In this document: piece by piece, positions 23,570 to 35,780 of the stretch
Position numbering within the stretch: position 1 is the first letter of the stretch
How the letters are laid out: every line of letters starts with the position of its first letter
Assembly (NCBI GenBank): GCA_025617375.2
Contig: JAMYGW020000006.1
Coordinates: 377,001 to 441,000 of the forward strand
Source: Acarospora socialis
Taxonomy: Eukaryota > Ascomycota > Lecanoromycetes > Acarosporales > Acarosporaceae
Length of the DNA stretch: 64,000 bases
Reading direction: 5' to 3'
The notes under the pieces: model-generated
The model's database searches: none
Told to the model about the DNA's origin: nothing
Seen by the model: only the letters and a program-made list of their open reading frames with translations
Made by a program: the position numbers and the translations under genes

Positions 23570-23878
23570 TCAGACTCTGGGACTCCCGGCATAAACACCG
23601 TGTATCGTAATATCTATTGCCGAAGACGCCGCTCGTAATTCCGCTGATGTGGTAGGGTTATCACACTCTTCATGCTCGTCCTGGGGTGAGTCCACCAGAA
23701 GGGAGCTGTAGGGAAGCCTTTCTTGAGAGCGGATCATCACAGCATCACGGGCTGTTCCCAGAAAGTCTTCTCTTCCACGGTATGCCAGCCAGGGAACTGG
23801 ACAGAAACCAACGTGAACATGGTATGCATTCTCGATCGTAGAATCCGAATAGCAGATAGTGCAAGATGCCCAGACCAT
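23570..23878 (-). CDS. Uncertain small ORF, possible small protein
   Basis: ATG 23878 opens a 102-residue frame with balanced composition, an early CTIC pair and an acidic centre (SPQDEHEECDN). I recognise no domain. It lies head-to-tail, 80 bp from the 3' end of NOP4, and could alternatively be part of NOP4's 3' untranslated region. Confidence 0.33.
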   Translation of the reverse strand: MVWASCTICYSDSTIENAYHVHVGFCPVPWLAYRGREDFLGTARDAVMIRSQERLPYSSLLVDSPQDEHEECDNPTTSAELRAASSAIDITIHGVYAGSPRV

Positions 23879-23957
23879 AGCTCAAGACGGGTTTGTATAT
23901 GCAACACGGGCTTGAAGGGATAAGGAGTCGGTTACAGCGTACCAAAGAACCTATGCG

Positions 23958-26249
23958 TCAGGTCTTCTTTTTCGCCCTTCTCATCATTCTTTTCTTGGCG
24001 ATGATCTGCTGTCGTCTGGCCATTTTATCCGCTTCCACTTGCTGGCCGCCAAGGGTAAATCCATCAGCTAGACCGTGCTTGCCTACACCAGTAGTCCCAT
24101 CTTGGCCTCCCTCATCCCTCTTCCTCTTCACCCCTTTTCGTGTCCTCGCCATTATACTGTCCCTACTGAGCGTCTTCTTCCCTGCATGATGCAAGCTACC
24201 GTCTTCGATCTTGGCCATAGTGCTTCTTGATCTTTCACGTGCCTTGGCCTCCCTCTCTTGCCTTCTCCCGACGACTTGGGCGTTTTCGATGGCAAACTCG
24301 ACGATTAGCCTTTTATTTCGCTCAGCTAGATCGCCCCTAGAACTTGATGTCGACTTCTCATCCTTGCCATCGCGGCCCAAAGCGTGTCCGTTCAACCACC
24401 TCAGGCCCATCAGAGCCCATCGATGAGATACGTATTCGATAAAGCCATATCCTCTACTCCTTCCGGCACCGCTGTCTTCCGTGACCTTGCCTCCTTCCCT
24501 ACCTTCGAACACGATTTTAGCTTGCTTCACAATGCCTTTTCCTTTAGCCTTCCTACTCTTCTCCGCTTCTCTCATCTCCACACTACCGCGCTGGAGCTCC
24601 TCTTTAGATAGCTGATTGCGAACTCCACGCTTGACGTCTTTCGCAAAACCGACAACAGCCTCACGTGCGAGTGCCTTAAGGTCCTTCGAACTGATACCGC
24701 GAGGGATATTTCGAACGGAAAGTCGTGTTAGACTTATATGCAGAGTAGGGTTACTTTTGACAAGTGACTGTCTCTGCTTGACGCTTGCTTCCCGCATCTT
24801 TATTTCCGACGGTGCAAGCTTAGCATACAGTGGCGAGTTGGATGGCACCGTGCCTTCAGAAAGCAGGTACAATCGTCGCTTGTCCCTGTCCCGCTTATCA
24901 CGAAGAGAGCTGCTTATTTCAGTAAGCTTGGAAGCCTCATCCCTACTCACAGCTCGAGATATTTGGATAACACGGCCATCCATCGTGTAGCGACCGGATG
25001 GATCAGCGTTGATATCTTCAAGCACAGAATGCTGAGTCGAAGGCGCAGTCGACTCGCCCTTCTTAGGTAGACCCGGTCGACTCGTGACAGGAGCTTGCCG
25101 CAGGCAACGATCTGCATCTTCCTTGTTGTAAAAGCAGACAAAGGCAGTCCCTTTCGGCCGCTCGGTGACATGGTCAACAACAGCTCGAGCGTAACGCACG
25201 GATCCGAATTGGTTGAAATGAGCATGCAAGGCTTCTTCGGTGCTTGTGAACGGAAGATTGCGGATAAAAAGCGTCGTTGAGTTGTCTCGAGGATTCTGAG
25301 TTTGAAGATCACCGTCCGAAAGATCACCACCATCAGAATTGTTCTGAGTCAGTTCGTTATTTTCGGCACCGCTTGAATTTCGGTCGTCAATGTCTGAAGC
25401 CACGGATGTGTTCGAATGCACGCTCTCACGCTCATCTTCATCTCTGTCGTTCTGTGATTCCATTTTGTCATCCAGACCCATAGTATCAACATTGTGCAAA
25501 TTCTCCCAAACTTCCTTTTCGACCGCCCAATCAACGGCGAGCGTCCTGCCGTCGAGCTCCTTCCCAGTAACACCATGCAGAGCTTTTTCAGCGTTCTTTC
25601 TTCCCCTCATAACCACAAAAGCAAACCCAGCCGAAAGACCGTTCTTCTTCGGTGGAATGGTGACGTGTTTAACCTTCCCATAGCTCCGAAAAAGCGTGGC
25701 CAGTTGTTCGGGTTCCTGGACACTCCATGGCAAGTTGCGAACAATGAGTTTCGACTGAGGTTGCGCCTGAGGTTTTTTCTCCGCCCGTTCCACCTTCCCA
25801 GCCTTCGTCGTCGCTGAAGGCAAGCTGGTGCTTTCGTGATCGCCAACGCCATTCTCTTCGTCTTGTCGGTGTCGAGGCCTTGCTATCTCTACTTTGAGCT
25901 TCCGACCCTCAAGTACCTTACCATTGAACTCGTTCTTCGCCTGCTTTGCATCCTCTGCATCTGCGAATGTAACAAATCCATAACCTCTCGACTGCTTAGT
26001 GATGGGGTCGAGAACGACAGTGGCATGCTTCACTGGGAAGGATTCCGAGAAGTATTGGGTTAGAGTGTCCGTCGTCACGGTAGGTGGTAAAGACCGCACG
26101 AACAACGATCTTCCCTCTTGGTCGGTGCCTCCAGGCACTGCTCCTTCCCCTGCACCAGTTCCAGATCCGCCAGCATGAGATTCATCGTGTGCAGTGCCAA
26201 TGCTGGTCCCGCTGCTAGAAATACGCTGTCTCTTTCGGTGCACTGCCAT
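23958..26249 (-). CDS. NOP4: Nop4-like nucleolar RNA-binding protein, four RRMs
   Basis: Nop4 (Nop77) binds pre-rRNA in the nucleolus and is needed to make 60S subunits. The intronless frame from ATG 26249 encodes 763 residues. Four RNA-recognition motifs are visible. RRM1 is at about 48-125 (SLFVRSLPP and RGYGFVTF), RRM2 at about 165-245 (KLIVRNLPW and AGFAFVVM), RRM3 at about 325-400 (TLFIRNLPF and GTAFVCFY), and a split RRM4 at about 510-640 (LSVRNIPRGI and RGYGFIEY) with the family's long insert between its halves. The end is strongly basic (KKRMMRRAKKKT), fitting a nuclear signal. The acidic linker between RRM2 and RRM3 is usual for the family. Length matches fungal Nop4. Confidence 0.95.
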   Translation of the reverse strand: MAVHRKRQRISSSGTSIGTAHDESHAGGSGTGAGEGAVPGGTDQEGRSLFVRSLPPTVTTDTLTQYFSESFPVKHATVVLDPITKQSRGYGFVTFADAEDAKQAKNEFNGKVLEGRKLKVEIARPRHRQDEENGVGDHESTSLPSATTKAGKVERAEKKPQAQPQSKLIVRNLPWSVQEPEQLATLFRSYGKVKHVTIPPKKNGLSAGFAFVVMRGRKNAEKALHGVTGKELDGRTLAVDWAVEKEVWENLHNVDTMGLDDKMESQNDRDEDERESVHSNTSVASDIDDRNSSGAENNELTQNNSDGGDLSDGDLQTQNPRDNSTTLFIRNLPFTSTEEALHAHFNQFGSVRYARAVVDHVTERPKGTAFVCFYNKEDADRCLRQAPVTSRPGLPKKGESTAPSTQHSVLEDINADPSGRYTMDGRVIQISRAVSRDEASKLTEISSSLRDKRDRDKRRLYLLSEGTVPSNSPLYAKLAPSEIKMREASVKQRQSLVKSNPTLHISLTRLSVRNIPRGISSKDLKALAREAVVGFAKDVKRGVRNQLSKEELQRGSVEMREAEKSRKAKGKGIVKQAKIVFEGREGGKVTEDSGAGRSRGYGFIEYVSHRWALMGLRWLNGHALGRDGKDEKSTSSSRGDLAERNKRLIVEFAIENAQVVGRRQEREAKARERSRSTMAKIEDGSLHHAGKKTLSRDSIMARTRKGVKRKRDEGGQDGTTGVGKHGLADGFTLGGQQVEADKMARRQQIIAKKRMMRRAKKKT

Positions 26250-26822
26250 AACACGTGGCTTTGACAGCCTGGCAGGTTTGTCTGAGGATTGAAAAATCGT
26301 CGTTTGCTACATAGTCAAATTTGGTGGAAAGCGGTATCACATGATACGAACGTTCTGCACTACGCGTAGCGCTAGTCCTTCATGACGGTTACCCGCAAGC
26401 TTTACTTTTACACAACTATTCTCTAAATACATAACACTGCCAGAGAACAGGAAATTCTGTCAATCACGGTACGGCCATGTGATTGAATTTCTATGTTTGA
26501 TTTATTCAGAGCTTCCGGGTCTGCTATAAGTACATAAAAACTCAGTCGAAGCCTATTGGACTATGCTGCAAGCGAACGTCTAACCTCCACTCATGATTGA
26601 CCGCTAGATCCAGCTCAAGCTAATGGATCTCAGAGAAAAAGGGAGTCAAGATCACATCCCACCGACAAAATAGCTATTGCGTGCTGAACCGTTACCGCCA
26701 AGCGTGGAGATCCTATCCCAGACACAGTGAACTGACTGCGTCATGTTCCAACTCCACCTACGTCAATGATTCCAGGAAATTTTCACGCTCGTCAGACCGA
26801 GAACAAGCGTTCGATATGCGGA
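26250..26822. other. Intergenic region, NOP4 promoter
   Basis: This stretch is AT-richer than its neighbours and holds the NOP4 promoter. A frame at 26681-26965 has no family feature. No gene is supported. Confidence 0.5.
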
Positions 26823-27098
26823 TCATTCTCTCTGTTCATCGGACTGTTTCGTCAGAACATCGTATGCCGCGGCGACTCGGTCATCGATGCCGGTGTGATC
26901 GGCAGGACCGAGGGCGGCTCGGAAGGCGAGCTTGCCCTCGAGTGCTCGTACGAGTGAGAGTGTGATAGAGGCGGGGTCTGGCAGTGAAGCCGTCAGTACC
27001 CGTTTCGTAATACCAAGATCGTACAACGAGACATCCGTGGAAGAGTGAAGTTGAGCGCAGAGAAAAGCTCGACTGAAAATGCGAGAGCGATGGGTCAC
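26823..27098 (-). CDS. ORF directly after the bZIP stop, possible extra 3' exon
   Basis: An open frame of about 80-90 codons begins across the bZIP stop and contains a very protein-like stretch (SLYDLGITKRVLTASLP, then SLVRALEGKLAFRAALGPAD, then DDRVAAAYDVL). It follows an acceptor-like TTTTCAG. It has no ATG of its own before this stretch. Joining it to the bZIP coding sequence needs a donor in phase 2; the only one I found (GTCATA near the bZIP end) is weak. It may be an alternative C terminus of the bZIP protein or a leftover of one. Confidence 0.35.
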   Translation of the reverse strand: MTHRSRIFSRAFLCAQLHSSTDVSLYDLGITKRVLTASLPDPASITLSLVRALEGKLAFRAALGPADHTGIDDRVAAAYDVLTKQSDEQRE

Positions 27099-27940
27099 GA
27101 CTGAAGATTGAGAATGGGGTACTCTACATGAGCATTTGAGTCTTCGTATGACTGAGCGGTCGAAATGTCTATTCCTGCCACCGAAGTAAAACCCATGCCG
27201 AACGGACTCATCAGGTCGTCGTCTGCGAAGAGACTTTCGTGCTTGATCGGCCCGTTATGCAAGGGCATCATGCTCGGCAAGTTCGGTGGTAATGGCGGCA
27301 GGTACTGCCCTCGAACCGCAAGGTCTGAATGCGGAGCCGGCATGGTGTGATAAGCCGTGTGTTGAGGATATGGAGCATACATGACGGCATCCGGGATCGA
27401 GCAGGAGGAAAACGAGAAAGACGGTGGCGGTGAGGTCGACAGCTGGCGCGTGTACCGTTGCGAGAACATGCCCGGATCATCGTGCATCGCAAGGTAATGG
27501 TGTGACGCCGGCTCCTGGGACCTTTGTCGGCTGTACTCCGCTTTGTTGGTTGTCATCCGCGGGCGTTTCTCTGCGTTTCCCGCATCGGAACGTCCGGGAG
27601 AGGGATAATCGAGCTCCGCGTGCGACTGTTCAGGCGAGGTCGAGGCCGAAGCAGCTCTACGTTCGAGGTCCTCGAGCCTTCTCTTGAGCTTTTTCCCTGT
27701 CAAGCCGTCAGTTGGGAGAGCGCTGGCGAGACTTCGAAGGTGAGAGGAAGACGCACGATAGTTACGCTGAGCTATCCTGTTTTGAATTCGTCTTCTCTCG
27801 GCTAGGTCCGATATCTTTGTCCAATCTTCGTTTGGGTTCGCACTCGCGCTGAATGCGCTACTAGTGCTATGGGCAGCGGAGTATCTAGGTGTCGAGGAAG
27901 GTAAGGGATCGTATGATTGGGCATGGCTATGTCGCTGCAT
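27095..27940 (-). CDS. bZIP transcription factor
   Basis: Exons are 27757-27940 and 27095-27696, with a 60-bp intron (donor GTGCGT, acceptor TTGACAG) that splits the DNA-binding region. Joining gives the basic motif RRRIQNRIAQRNYRKKLKRR, whose NxxAQxxYR core is the fungal Yap-like DNA contact signature. The following leucine zipper is short (LEDLERRAAS), as in a group of ascomycete bZIPs linked to stress or development. The rest is Ser/Pro/His-rich and likely disordered activation sequence, about 261 residues in all. The ATG at 27940 is the first in frame. The intron inside the basic region is common in this group. Target genes are unknown. Confidence 0.9.
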   Translation of the reverse strand: MQRHSHAQSYDPLPSSTPRYSAAHSTSSAFSASANPNEDWTKISDLAERRRIQNRIAQRNYRASSSHLRSLASALPTDGLTGKKLKRRLEDLERRAASASTSPEQSHAELDYPSPGRSDAGNAEKRPRMTTNKAEYSRQRSQEPASHHYLAMHDDPGMFSQRYTRQLSTSPPPSFSFSSCSIPDAVMYAPYPQHTAYHTMPAPHSDLAVRGQYLPPLPPNLPSMMPLHNGPIKHESLFADDDLMSPFGMGFTSVAGIDISTAQSYEDSNAHVEYPILNLQS

Positions 27941-30522
27941 CTTTTCGGGTGTGTTGATAGACAGTTTCCTAGCACAAGCAAGGTCTGAAGAATAGCCTGA
28001 TCTGAACTCGAGTTAAGAATATATATGTGGGCAGGTCACCGCAGTCTTTTTGGATTTTCTCGAGAATGGTTGTCCGGTGGCATCTGTGGCCCTATTTATC
28101 AGCTCCCCGCGTCGACACCATTAATTCAATCGGACTTTACGGAGTGTTGTAGGATTCGCGCTAGTGCGGCTCGCTGTTTTACAGATACCTATAGGTAGGT
28201 CCTTGGTAGCAACGAGGTAGGGACACGGCGATCCCTGTTCATTATTATTGTCTGCATAAGACACCTCTCATGCACCCCAATTTTGGGGTGGGTTGCGTCG
28301 AGAGATGCTACCTCTGCAAACGGGAGAAGCGGACAGGCGCTTGGGGCCCTTCCATGCAGCCAAGGGCCAAATTGTACTGGAGGTACTGTACATGGCTGGC
28401 CAGCTTCCACGACAGCTGGTCCGACGAGTCCAATCACCTCTCTCGACTGCTGTATGCACGACGCTGAGTCCGCGTTGGCGAATGTTACCTAATGTAACAA
28501 TAGTATCACCCCAAACGGAACATGCGTGCGCAGGGCTGCAGGGAACGATTCTCGTGCTGTCTAGGATCATTCTTCGCATCCATACTGGTACGCAGACTGC
28601 TGCACCATGGAGATGAAGGTGGCAGTGCAGTGGATGGGCCTTGTGATGGAGACAGAGTAAAAGAAGTGCTGGTACCTCGGACGACTTCCCGTTCCTGAAG
28701 AAGCAGCCTTACGAGGATACCGGTGATCTAACTGTTGGTCTTTTCAGCTGATGGTCGCGCACGAATCAAACATGTCACAAGCAAGAAGGAAAATGCAATG
28801 CTGCTGTTCCGTCACAATCTCGGACGGCAGCTAACTACCCACGAAAACGGCCCCCATTCTCCAGAGGTGGTGGGGATGCAGGACCCGCCGGTGGAGCTTC
28901 ATTGGCCTCAAGCCACCGTCACCGCCAATCGTAGCGAGACAGAAACGAGGACTCGGTATGCCCACCGCAACATCAGATTAACCAGAAACTCATACCTCGG
29001 AAGTAGGTATACGACTCATAACACGAAGGGCCTCTACCGTAAGGTATGCAAGGTGAAGGTCGTGACCAAGGGAAGAGTCAATGTCAAGGTACAGTAACAG
29101 GCGAGCGAAGTAAGTATCAGTACGCAGCGGAGCAGGGCAAAAGGTACAGAACCTTACGGAGCCGTACTCGGTACTCGTACACAGCAGTACGTGTTGGTCC
29201 CGGACTGTGCCGTCGCTAGCAAGTCCAAGCGAATCTTGGCAGCAGGAGGCTTGCCTAAACTGGCTTTGTAAGCATTCTATATTTGAACGGCACCCTTACT
29301 GATCACATCCAAATATACCTTAGTTACCAATATACCAAGCCAGGTCGGTAGAATAGGTATCGTACTTACCAGTACATGCACGGGGTACGATGTGCATGAC
29401 ACTAGGTATCTAGAGTAAGGACGAAGTCAAAATCCCGAAACGAGCGAGAGAGGCCAATCCACGGAGATTCGAGAGACACAGAAGAGTGAGCACCTTGTCT
29501 GCCACGTTGCCCGCGGATCAGCCCTATCCAACATTGTGGATACTGCCTCGGTCTGGCGAGTGCATGAAAAACAGGCTTGTCTCTTACTTACGGCTCCGTA
29601 CAATAACCGCCGTGCTTGAGGAGCGGTCGGAGCGCCCTCAGGCAGTGTCAAGAGCAACTTCGCCCCGGGGCCGTTTACTATCTTTCGGTGCGTGCAGCCA
29701 GCTACCTACGGAAGGGATCCACATAAGGTTCAATAAGTCTCTATTCCAAAGATTTTGGGCTGCCGGAGGTTTAGGAGTCCCGTTGGTCTTAACCACACTA
29801 ACAAGCCCTTGACGTAAAGTCATTGTTGATCTTAGGTGGAATAGCTGAATCCGCTTGTTCAGCTTCTAGCTTCCAGCTTGGAAAAATTCACGCAGTCCAA
29901 CTTCAGCTTCTAACCAAAACTGTCGATTCGCACAAATAACTCTTCCTTCAGCCGAGGAGCCCTGGGTATGATATGGAGTCTGCGAGGGGCTAATGCAGGC
30001 AACGACACATATCTCAATGTGAACCATCCAGTTCACATTTGATCGCATTTACAAACGGCAAATCTACGCTCAGTCATTGAATGCCAACGTCCAACCACTT
30101 CGGTAGGCACCGTTCACCCACCACACCTAAGTCAGGGTCGCTTTCGATCTCGTTGTATGACAGCATGGTAGAGTAGCTTGGTGTAACGTACATGTGTTAG
30201 GTATAATCTTATCGCCCCGGCGGTCACCGATAACAACGACTGCCTGGACTATCTTCGCACATCCTCTAGATGTTGAAGCCCATGGGTGGGGGCCAGTGCC
30301 GCAGACCCCACTCCATCTGAGCATACGCAGGAACACGACCATTTGCGCAACATCTAGTTTCCGAGGCTCTGCGGTCACGAAGCCTATCAAGACATTCATC
30401 ATCGCATGGCTCTCTAATCAGATCTATCGGGCAAGCATTCAGGGATGAGCTCAGGATGCTGGGATGGAGTGGAAGGATTATGAACCGACCGTCGAAACGT
30501 TGATTGGGTTCGTGATGGCTTT
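27941..30522. other. Gene-poor region, part 1
   Basis: No gene is supported. The first 250 bp are the bZIP promoter. Open frames on both strands at 28190-28620 overlap and cancel one another. A plus-strand frame at 28735-29097 starts without ATG. The stretch at 29090-29420 is rich in GTAC and TACC words. Confidence 0.5.
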
Positions 30523-30867
30523 TCATTCGCTACTGCTGCTCGGCCCCCGAAAGCCACCATTCTTGGGACGCGTACTCCCCACGTTAGAGGCATGTCCTTG
30601 CTGCAGGTTCAGCTGAAGCTGTTTCAGAAAGCCCACGTGTCTCTTGTTACACCGATCCTCCTCTATCTCCGTTTTCTTTACAGGATCCCGGCTCGTGCTA
30701 CTCTTCGAACCGACAAAGGATTCTACGGCCCTCTTCTGCCGCCGAGCACGAGGTGGCTCTCCGCATGGAGTCGCTTTCCGGGACACATCGTTGCCGGACC
30801 CGTGCTGGGACCCGCTCAATATAGGAATCTCTGGGACGAATACTTTACAGGGCTGCCACGTTTTCAT
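30523..30867 (-). CDS. Uncertain small basic ORF
   Basis: ATG 30867 opens a 114-codon frame rich in Lys, Arg and Ser (for example PPRARRQKRAVESFVGSK). I recognise no domain. The composition could be real for a small nuclear protein, but the plus strand is also open here, so chance is likely. Confidence 0.22.
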   Translation of the reverse strand: MKTWQPCKVFVPEIPILSGSQHGSGNDVSRKATPCGEPPRARRQKRAVESFVGSKSSTSRDPVKKTEIEEDRCNKRHVGFLKQLQLNLQQGHASNVGSTRPKNGGFRGPSSSSE

Positions 30868-33800
30868 TTCGACCCGCGGTTAGCGCGTTGCTATTGCAAA
30901 TCTGATCCCAACCAAGCCCCACCTACCAACCATCTATGGGTCGTCGAGCGCGGGACTTTTTGAAGTCTACTGGTTCTGGATGGTTGACGGTAAAAGTGAT
31001 TACCGTTCGATCCTTCGTTACAAAGCAGCCCTCGCCTGCCCTGAGAGGCTTATACTCGGCGAGGTAATTTGATACTAGCCTCAGTCGACGTAATAACGAC
31101 AAGCATATTCGTGACACGCACTGATTGCGACTGTCAGCTAGCCAGATCTTGTCTTTTCCTTCTTGTCTTTGCTCGAAATGTGAACTTTGAAATGGGGCAT
31201 TCTGGCAAACACATCATCATTATCAATTGCTTTGCATAGGAAGTATCGAACCGTCAGGAACGTATCCCTAAGTGATGATGTTCTTGAGATATTTCCCTAT
31301 GCCTTGCCAAGTCTATTGGTTGTCAAAAAGAGAAAACCGTGGCATCCGTTAGAGGTGTAAGGTATATGTTCTCACTAATGCTGCCGTCTTCTCATCCGTC
31401 CTCGACAAGACTAGAGCGACTACCGACCGACTCTCTTTCGTGCGTTATCAATCGACAAGGTATATACTGGACCTCGTGTAGTCTATACGGATTTTCAAGT
31501 ACCTATGGCAGATATCTGCGATCTGAATCTCCTTGTCGCGTCGGTCACATCTATCTTGTACTCTTTTCTACCACCTTTGTTTTCAGGTCATAGTAGTTCA
31601 GTAAAAACGAAACCCCTCCCTTTGCTCATCATACTCTTGTTGGCTGCGATGGTTATGTATTACTGGTTCGAAGATGCGTCCACACTCACAGTTCGCAGTC
31701 ACACTATTGAAGTCGAATACTTCATCCACGCTCGGCGCATCGGACGGATGGTCTTCTATCTAACTGACTGTCTTCTAAACTGACTGGACGAGTACCCTCG
31801 ACTCTCCCTTGGCATAGGAGGTCCAACCTCATTCGGGGTCGCGCGAGACCCTTCACGCACTTCCGATAGAGCAGAAGCGGAACTTGAAGAAGCAGGCAGG
31901 TATTGGCGAAGAGACCATCGGTCATGCCACACTTCCACATACCGTTGACGGCGAGTCACTTCCAGCGTCACAGACCCTTCGGAGTGGAACGGAGTTGGAA
32001 GTAGCGAACCAGAAGGGCCTTCCGTCACCGCTGGAACATCTCAGTCTCAGCGTGTTTCCGCTTTGGCTCGCAAATCGTCGGTTAGGCAACGAGCAAGAAA
32101 AGCCTGCAGTGCAGTTGTCATGCCAAAGCACTCAAGCTGTGTGGTAAGGCATCCAAGTCCCAACACATGTCCTTCATTCGCGGCCAACCTCCTTCATGGA
32201 ATCTACACCTTGCGACGTTAGTACCATTTCCTCGGGAGACAAGTACTATCATGTGTTACTACAGCATGCTATACAATACCTTCCGTGCAGACCGCTATTA
32301 TTCCAAGAACCACTCAAAGAACTTCTTGCGATCGACATGTGACCGAAATTGCGGAGTGGCCGAAGTTCTCGGTGTATTGATGAGTAACCTTTTTTGGCGC
32401 ATTGGGCCAAATGCATGAGACGGTCGTATTCCGCTCACGCCGTGTGGGGTGGCTCACTTATAGGGCTGGAAGCGAAAGGTTCGTGTCCTAAAGCGGCGCA
32501 GGTCTGTACTGTACATACGAAGCACCCTCGCCAAGCAACGGGTACTTGTACCTGTACCTCTACCTGTATGTACTTGGCAGCGGTACCCTACCAATACGTT
32601 CTCCCGGAACGGGATAACAGATTCGCCCGATGGCGACCTTTCCACTCGTTCAGATTCGGTGGCCGAGTCTGTACGTCCTGTGATTGAGCGCAGTTCACGA
32701 ACAAAAGCATCATCTAACTGCATGGCGTGTACAAATCGAAGGACAGAGGCGCAGCGACAAATAGGTGCTGTAGGAGTACGAGGTGCCGGAAATAAACTGA
32801 TTGGCGTCATGTCATGGTGGCAGCCCAGCGTCCCGAATTATCATTGAAAGCTTCCCAACACTCTAAGCCCTGCCACATTACTTACCTTACCTTCCCTTTA
32901 GGTACCCGTCGCGGGCTACTGTCAGAAGCTTGGCTTGACTGAACTGGACCCTTTGTTTCGAAAGCAACCAGCTGTCATAGGTAAGATACGAGGTATGGTG
33001 CTCCGTACAGACCTTGCCTTACCAATGCAAACACGGAGACGAGACGCGTAACGATGGCGTTTCCGTTCGAGCAGTCAATCTATGCTCAAGTCCTCCCCGA
33101 GTGTAAGAAATTCTCATGGTACTCGTACGGTAACCATACCTGTGTTCACTTACAGGCAATAGGTAATAATAATAATGATGTTTTATATTCAGCGTGCTGC
33201 AATCGAACCATCTACGCCAAGCTGCGGCATGTCGTAACCGAGTCGTGAACGAAACGCCAACAGTATCGAGGAGTCATGCGCTTTATCGCTCGTTTATACC
33301 GTTGATACGAATATGGGATTTCTTGGCGCGCTTGATGAGCCCACCAACTCAACTGCAACAGTACCTATTATCTTCTCACCGCCATCAATCCCTCCGTACA
33401 GTACAAGTGCTCCGTACTGTCTGTACTTCTACCTGGACACGACCAAACCCGACTCAATGGCAGCCAAGCGCAACACTCGGTCACCCCCATTATGCATACG
33501 AGTACAGAGTATTGTGGGCGGGGTACCTCAGTTCTCTTTCAAACGTCCACACCAATTCTGAGGTTCTTTGTCAGTATACCCTCTCCAACGTTCCATTGCA
33601 TCGATTACCAAGGGATGCTACCGACTGCGGCAGATGCAGCCTTATGCACATGTGTGTTGCTTACGTGTGAACTCTGAAGGTCCCCAAAAAAGAGCGTGCA
33701 GTGTTTACAAAGGCGGTGTATGAAGTACAGTACGACTTTACAACTCGTACGGGTACTGATGTGTGTTGGGGGCCATTCGGCCTCTCGGCCTTCGCTGGAT

Positions 33801-35780
33801 TGCGGCTTTGGTAGATGCGCGTGATCACAGTTCTACAGCTCTCGAAGACATTACGACGCATTGACCATGACAGGAGAGGCTGTCGATGGCGTGCGTGTAG
33901 CGGGGTAGGCCTGCCTCCCACTTGTACTGCATGTCATAATCTTTTTTCTGTTGATCACTGACCAATCTTCTCCTTTTGGGACGGAACGTCGGCATGCAGT
34001 TAACTTACCTTACTCGGTTGCCATTTGACAATTGCCGTGTGTAACTTCGGGATCCTTGTTCTGCTCTTTCCGATGTTTTCAATCTCGTTAGACCTTACCA
34101 CAAGGCTGTGCTGCTGCCATACCACAGATCTTATGGCCGTTTGGGAGGACCACCAGGCTGGACGATTGAGGACGGTCATCTTTACGGCTGTTTATTACAG
34201 AAGGTCCTTCCGGGAGAGTACGCACTGACTAAGTGCAGTTGACTACATTTCGATGAAGCTTCAGCCTTACAATCCGATGGTTTCGTCTTGCTAGCTTGTC
34301 CCATGGAATCGGTAACCTTTGTCATTGGATCTAGGCTGGCAGAAACTTCTTCTTAGACCCACTCGCCATTACTCTGATCCAACGCACGGAATGCATACGG
34401 AGATAGGACATTCGATGGACTTACGAATTCTGCCTGGAGAAGAAGATCACTTTTCGTTGGTGGATTCGTGTCAAGGTCAAGTGGACAATTTGAGCGAGGC
34501 AGCAAAATGGAGGGAGAAGGCATCCTGCTATCCTGTCCACTCATTGGCAGCGTGACCGGAGGACTTGCCTATTGCGGCATGCGTCTTCGGTTCGAGATAT
34601 ATTACCATATGGGGGCTGAGTTTGAGCGGATCGCTACACGTCTGGCCATACAGGCCATCGAGCGAGGAGATGAGGGTTGAGTCGTATGTTTTGCGAAGTA
34701 TGGAGCAGATCGTCTTTGTGCTCATTCCTGTTCTCAAGCCCCCGTCTCCGAGCCGCATCGTACGTAATGCGAATGGCCACGCAATCGTGCCCTGGCATCG
34801 AATCCTCTTCACAGCCTTCACCAGGCCTGGAAGTTGCAAGTAGCTTCACTCCTTGAAGAAGATGAGTAATCAGCTGTTCAGGGTGGTAGAGGCCGACACC
34901 CACGTACAAGCTCAACTGCCACTTGAATGGCTCACTATTATCACTATCGTGACTATCTCATGAGCAGACGAACGGCGATACGATTCTGATGCTAATCCAT
35001 GTCACCTCAGGAGACTTTTGTAATTCTATGCTCGTCGATATCTCGAGATCTCAACTTATATCTCTATAAATCCATCGCCAAACGTCCTCTCAAACTCTCG
35101 GGCACAAACGCGTACAGTGTTTGACAGTACCGGTAACAACTGCCACTGAGTCTCTGGGTGACGACCGACCTGCTCAATTCAATTCCCGAGTCCTGAGGTC
35201 AACCATCAATATATGTCAAACCTACCTTCAGTCCTCAAATATGGTCACTACTAGCACAATCGAACAGACGCCAATAGCCCTCACATAACTCATGGATCTA
35301 TAACCACCAAGCACACTCCGCCCTCCCACATCCGTGGCAGCCTACCTTCGCGACCTACAACACATCCCTCTCCTCGCCCATGGCGTAATAATGACAGCGG
35401 TTCCTCCGCCTCCAGTTCTACGCTATTCGTAGGCCTCACCTCCTATATCCCTTCACACCCAGCCAGTCTCCATGTCCAACCCTCAATGACAAAGGAAACC
35501 CACTTCTACCCCATCTGCTTCCCTCTCCCATCTCCAATCCCAACACCAATCGAACCTCAACACCGCCAACCCAAGCATACAGGCACGCAACCACTCCAAC
35601 CGTCCCAACTCCACAACAAAACAAGAAACACTCAACCCTCCCGCTCCGTACCCATATATCGCTATCTCACCTCCCCAAGCCAGCCATCTCCCCACTTCCA
35701 ATAACCAACAGACAAACAAACAAACATATACCCCCGCCCATCTCACCATCCAATCTCTCCACGCTCTTCACACCCTCCCT
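30868..35780. other. Gene-poor region, part 2
   Basis: Nearly 5 kb has no supported gene. A plus-strand frame with ATG 31505 (92 codons to 31783) has one hydrophobic segment (PLPLLIILLLAAMVMYYW) but an acceptor-like TTTTCAG inside it, and no relatives I know. Frames at 34565-34915 overlap on both strands. Stretches at 32490-32600 and 33360-33560 are dense in GTAC words. A short (AAT)n run is at about 33163-33178. Confidence 0.45.

Noticed and set aside
28293-28616. Overlapping frames on both strands
   Set aside because: All frames are similarly open because of base composition; no motif favours any.
30644-30963. Plus-strand frames opposite the small basic ORF
   Set aside because: No ATG-supported domain; mutual overlap with the minus strand points to chance.
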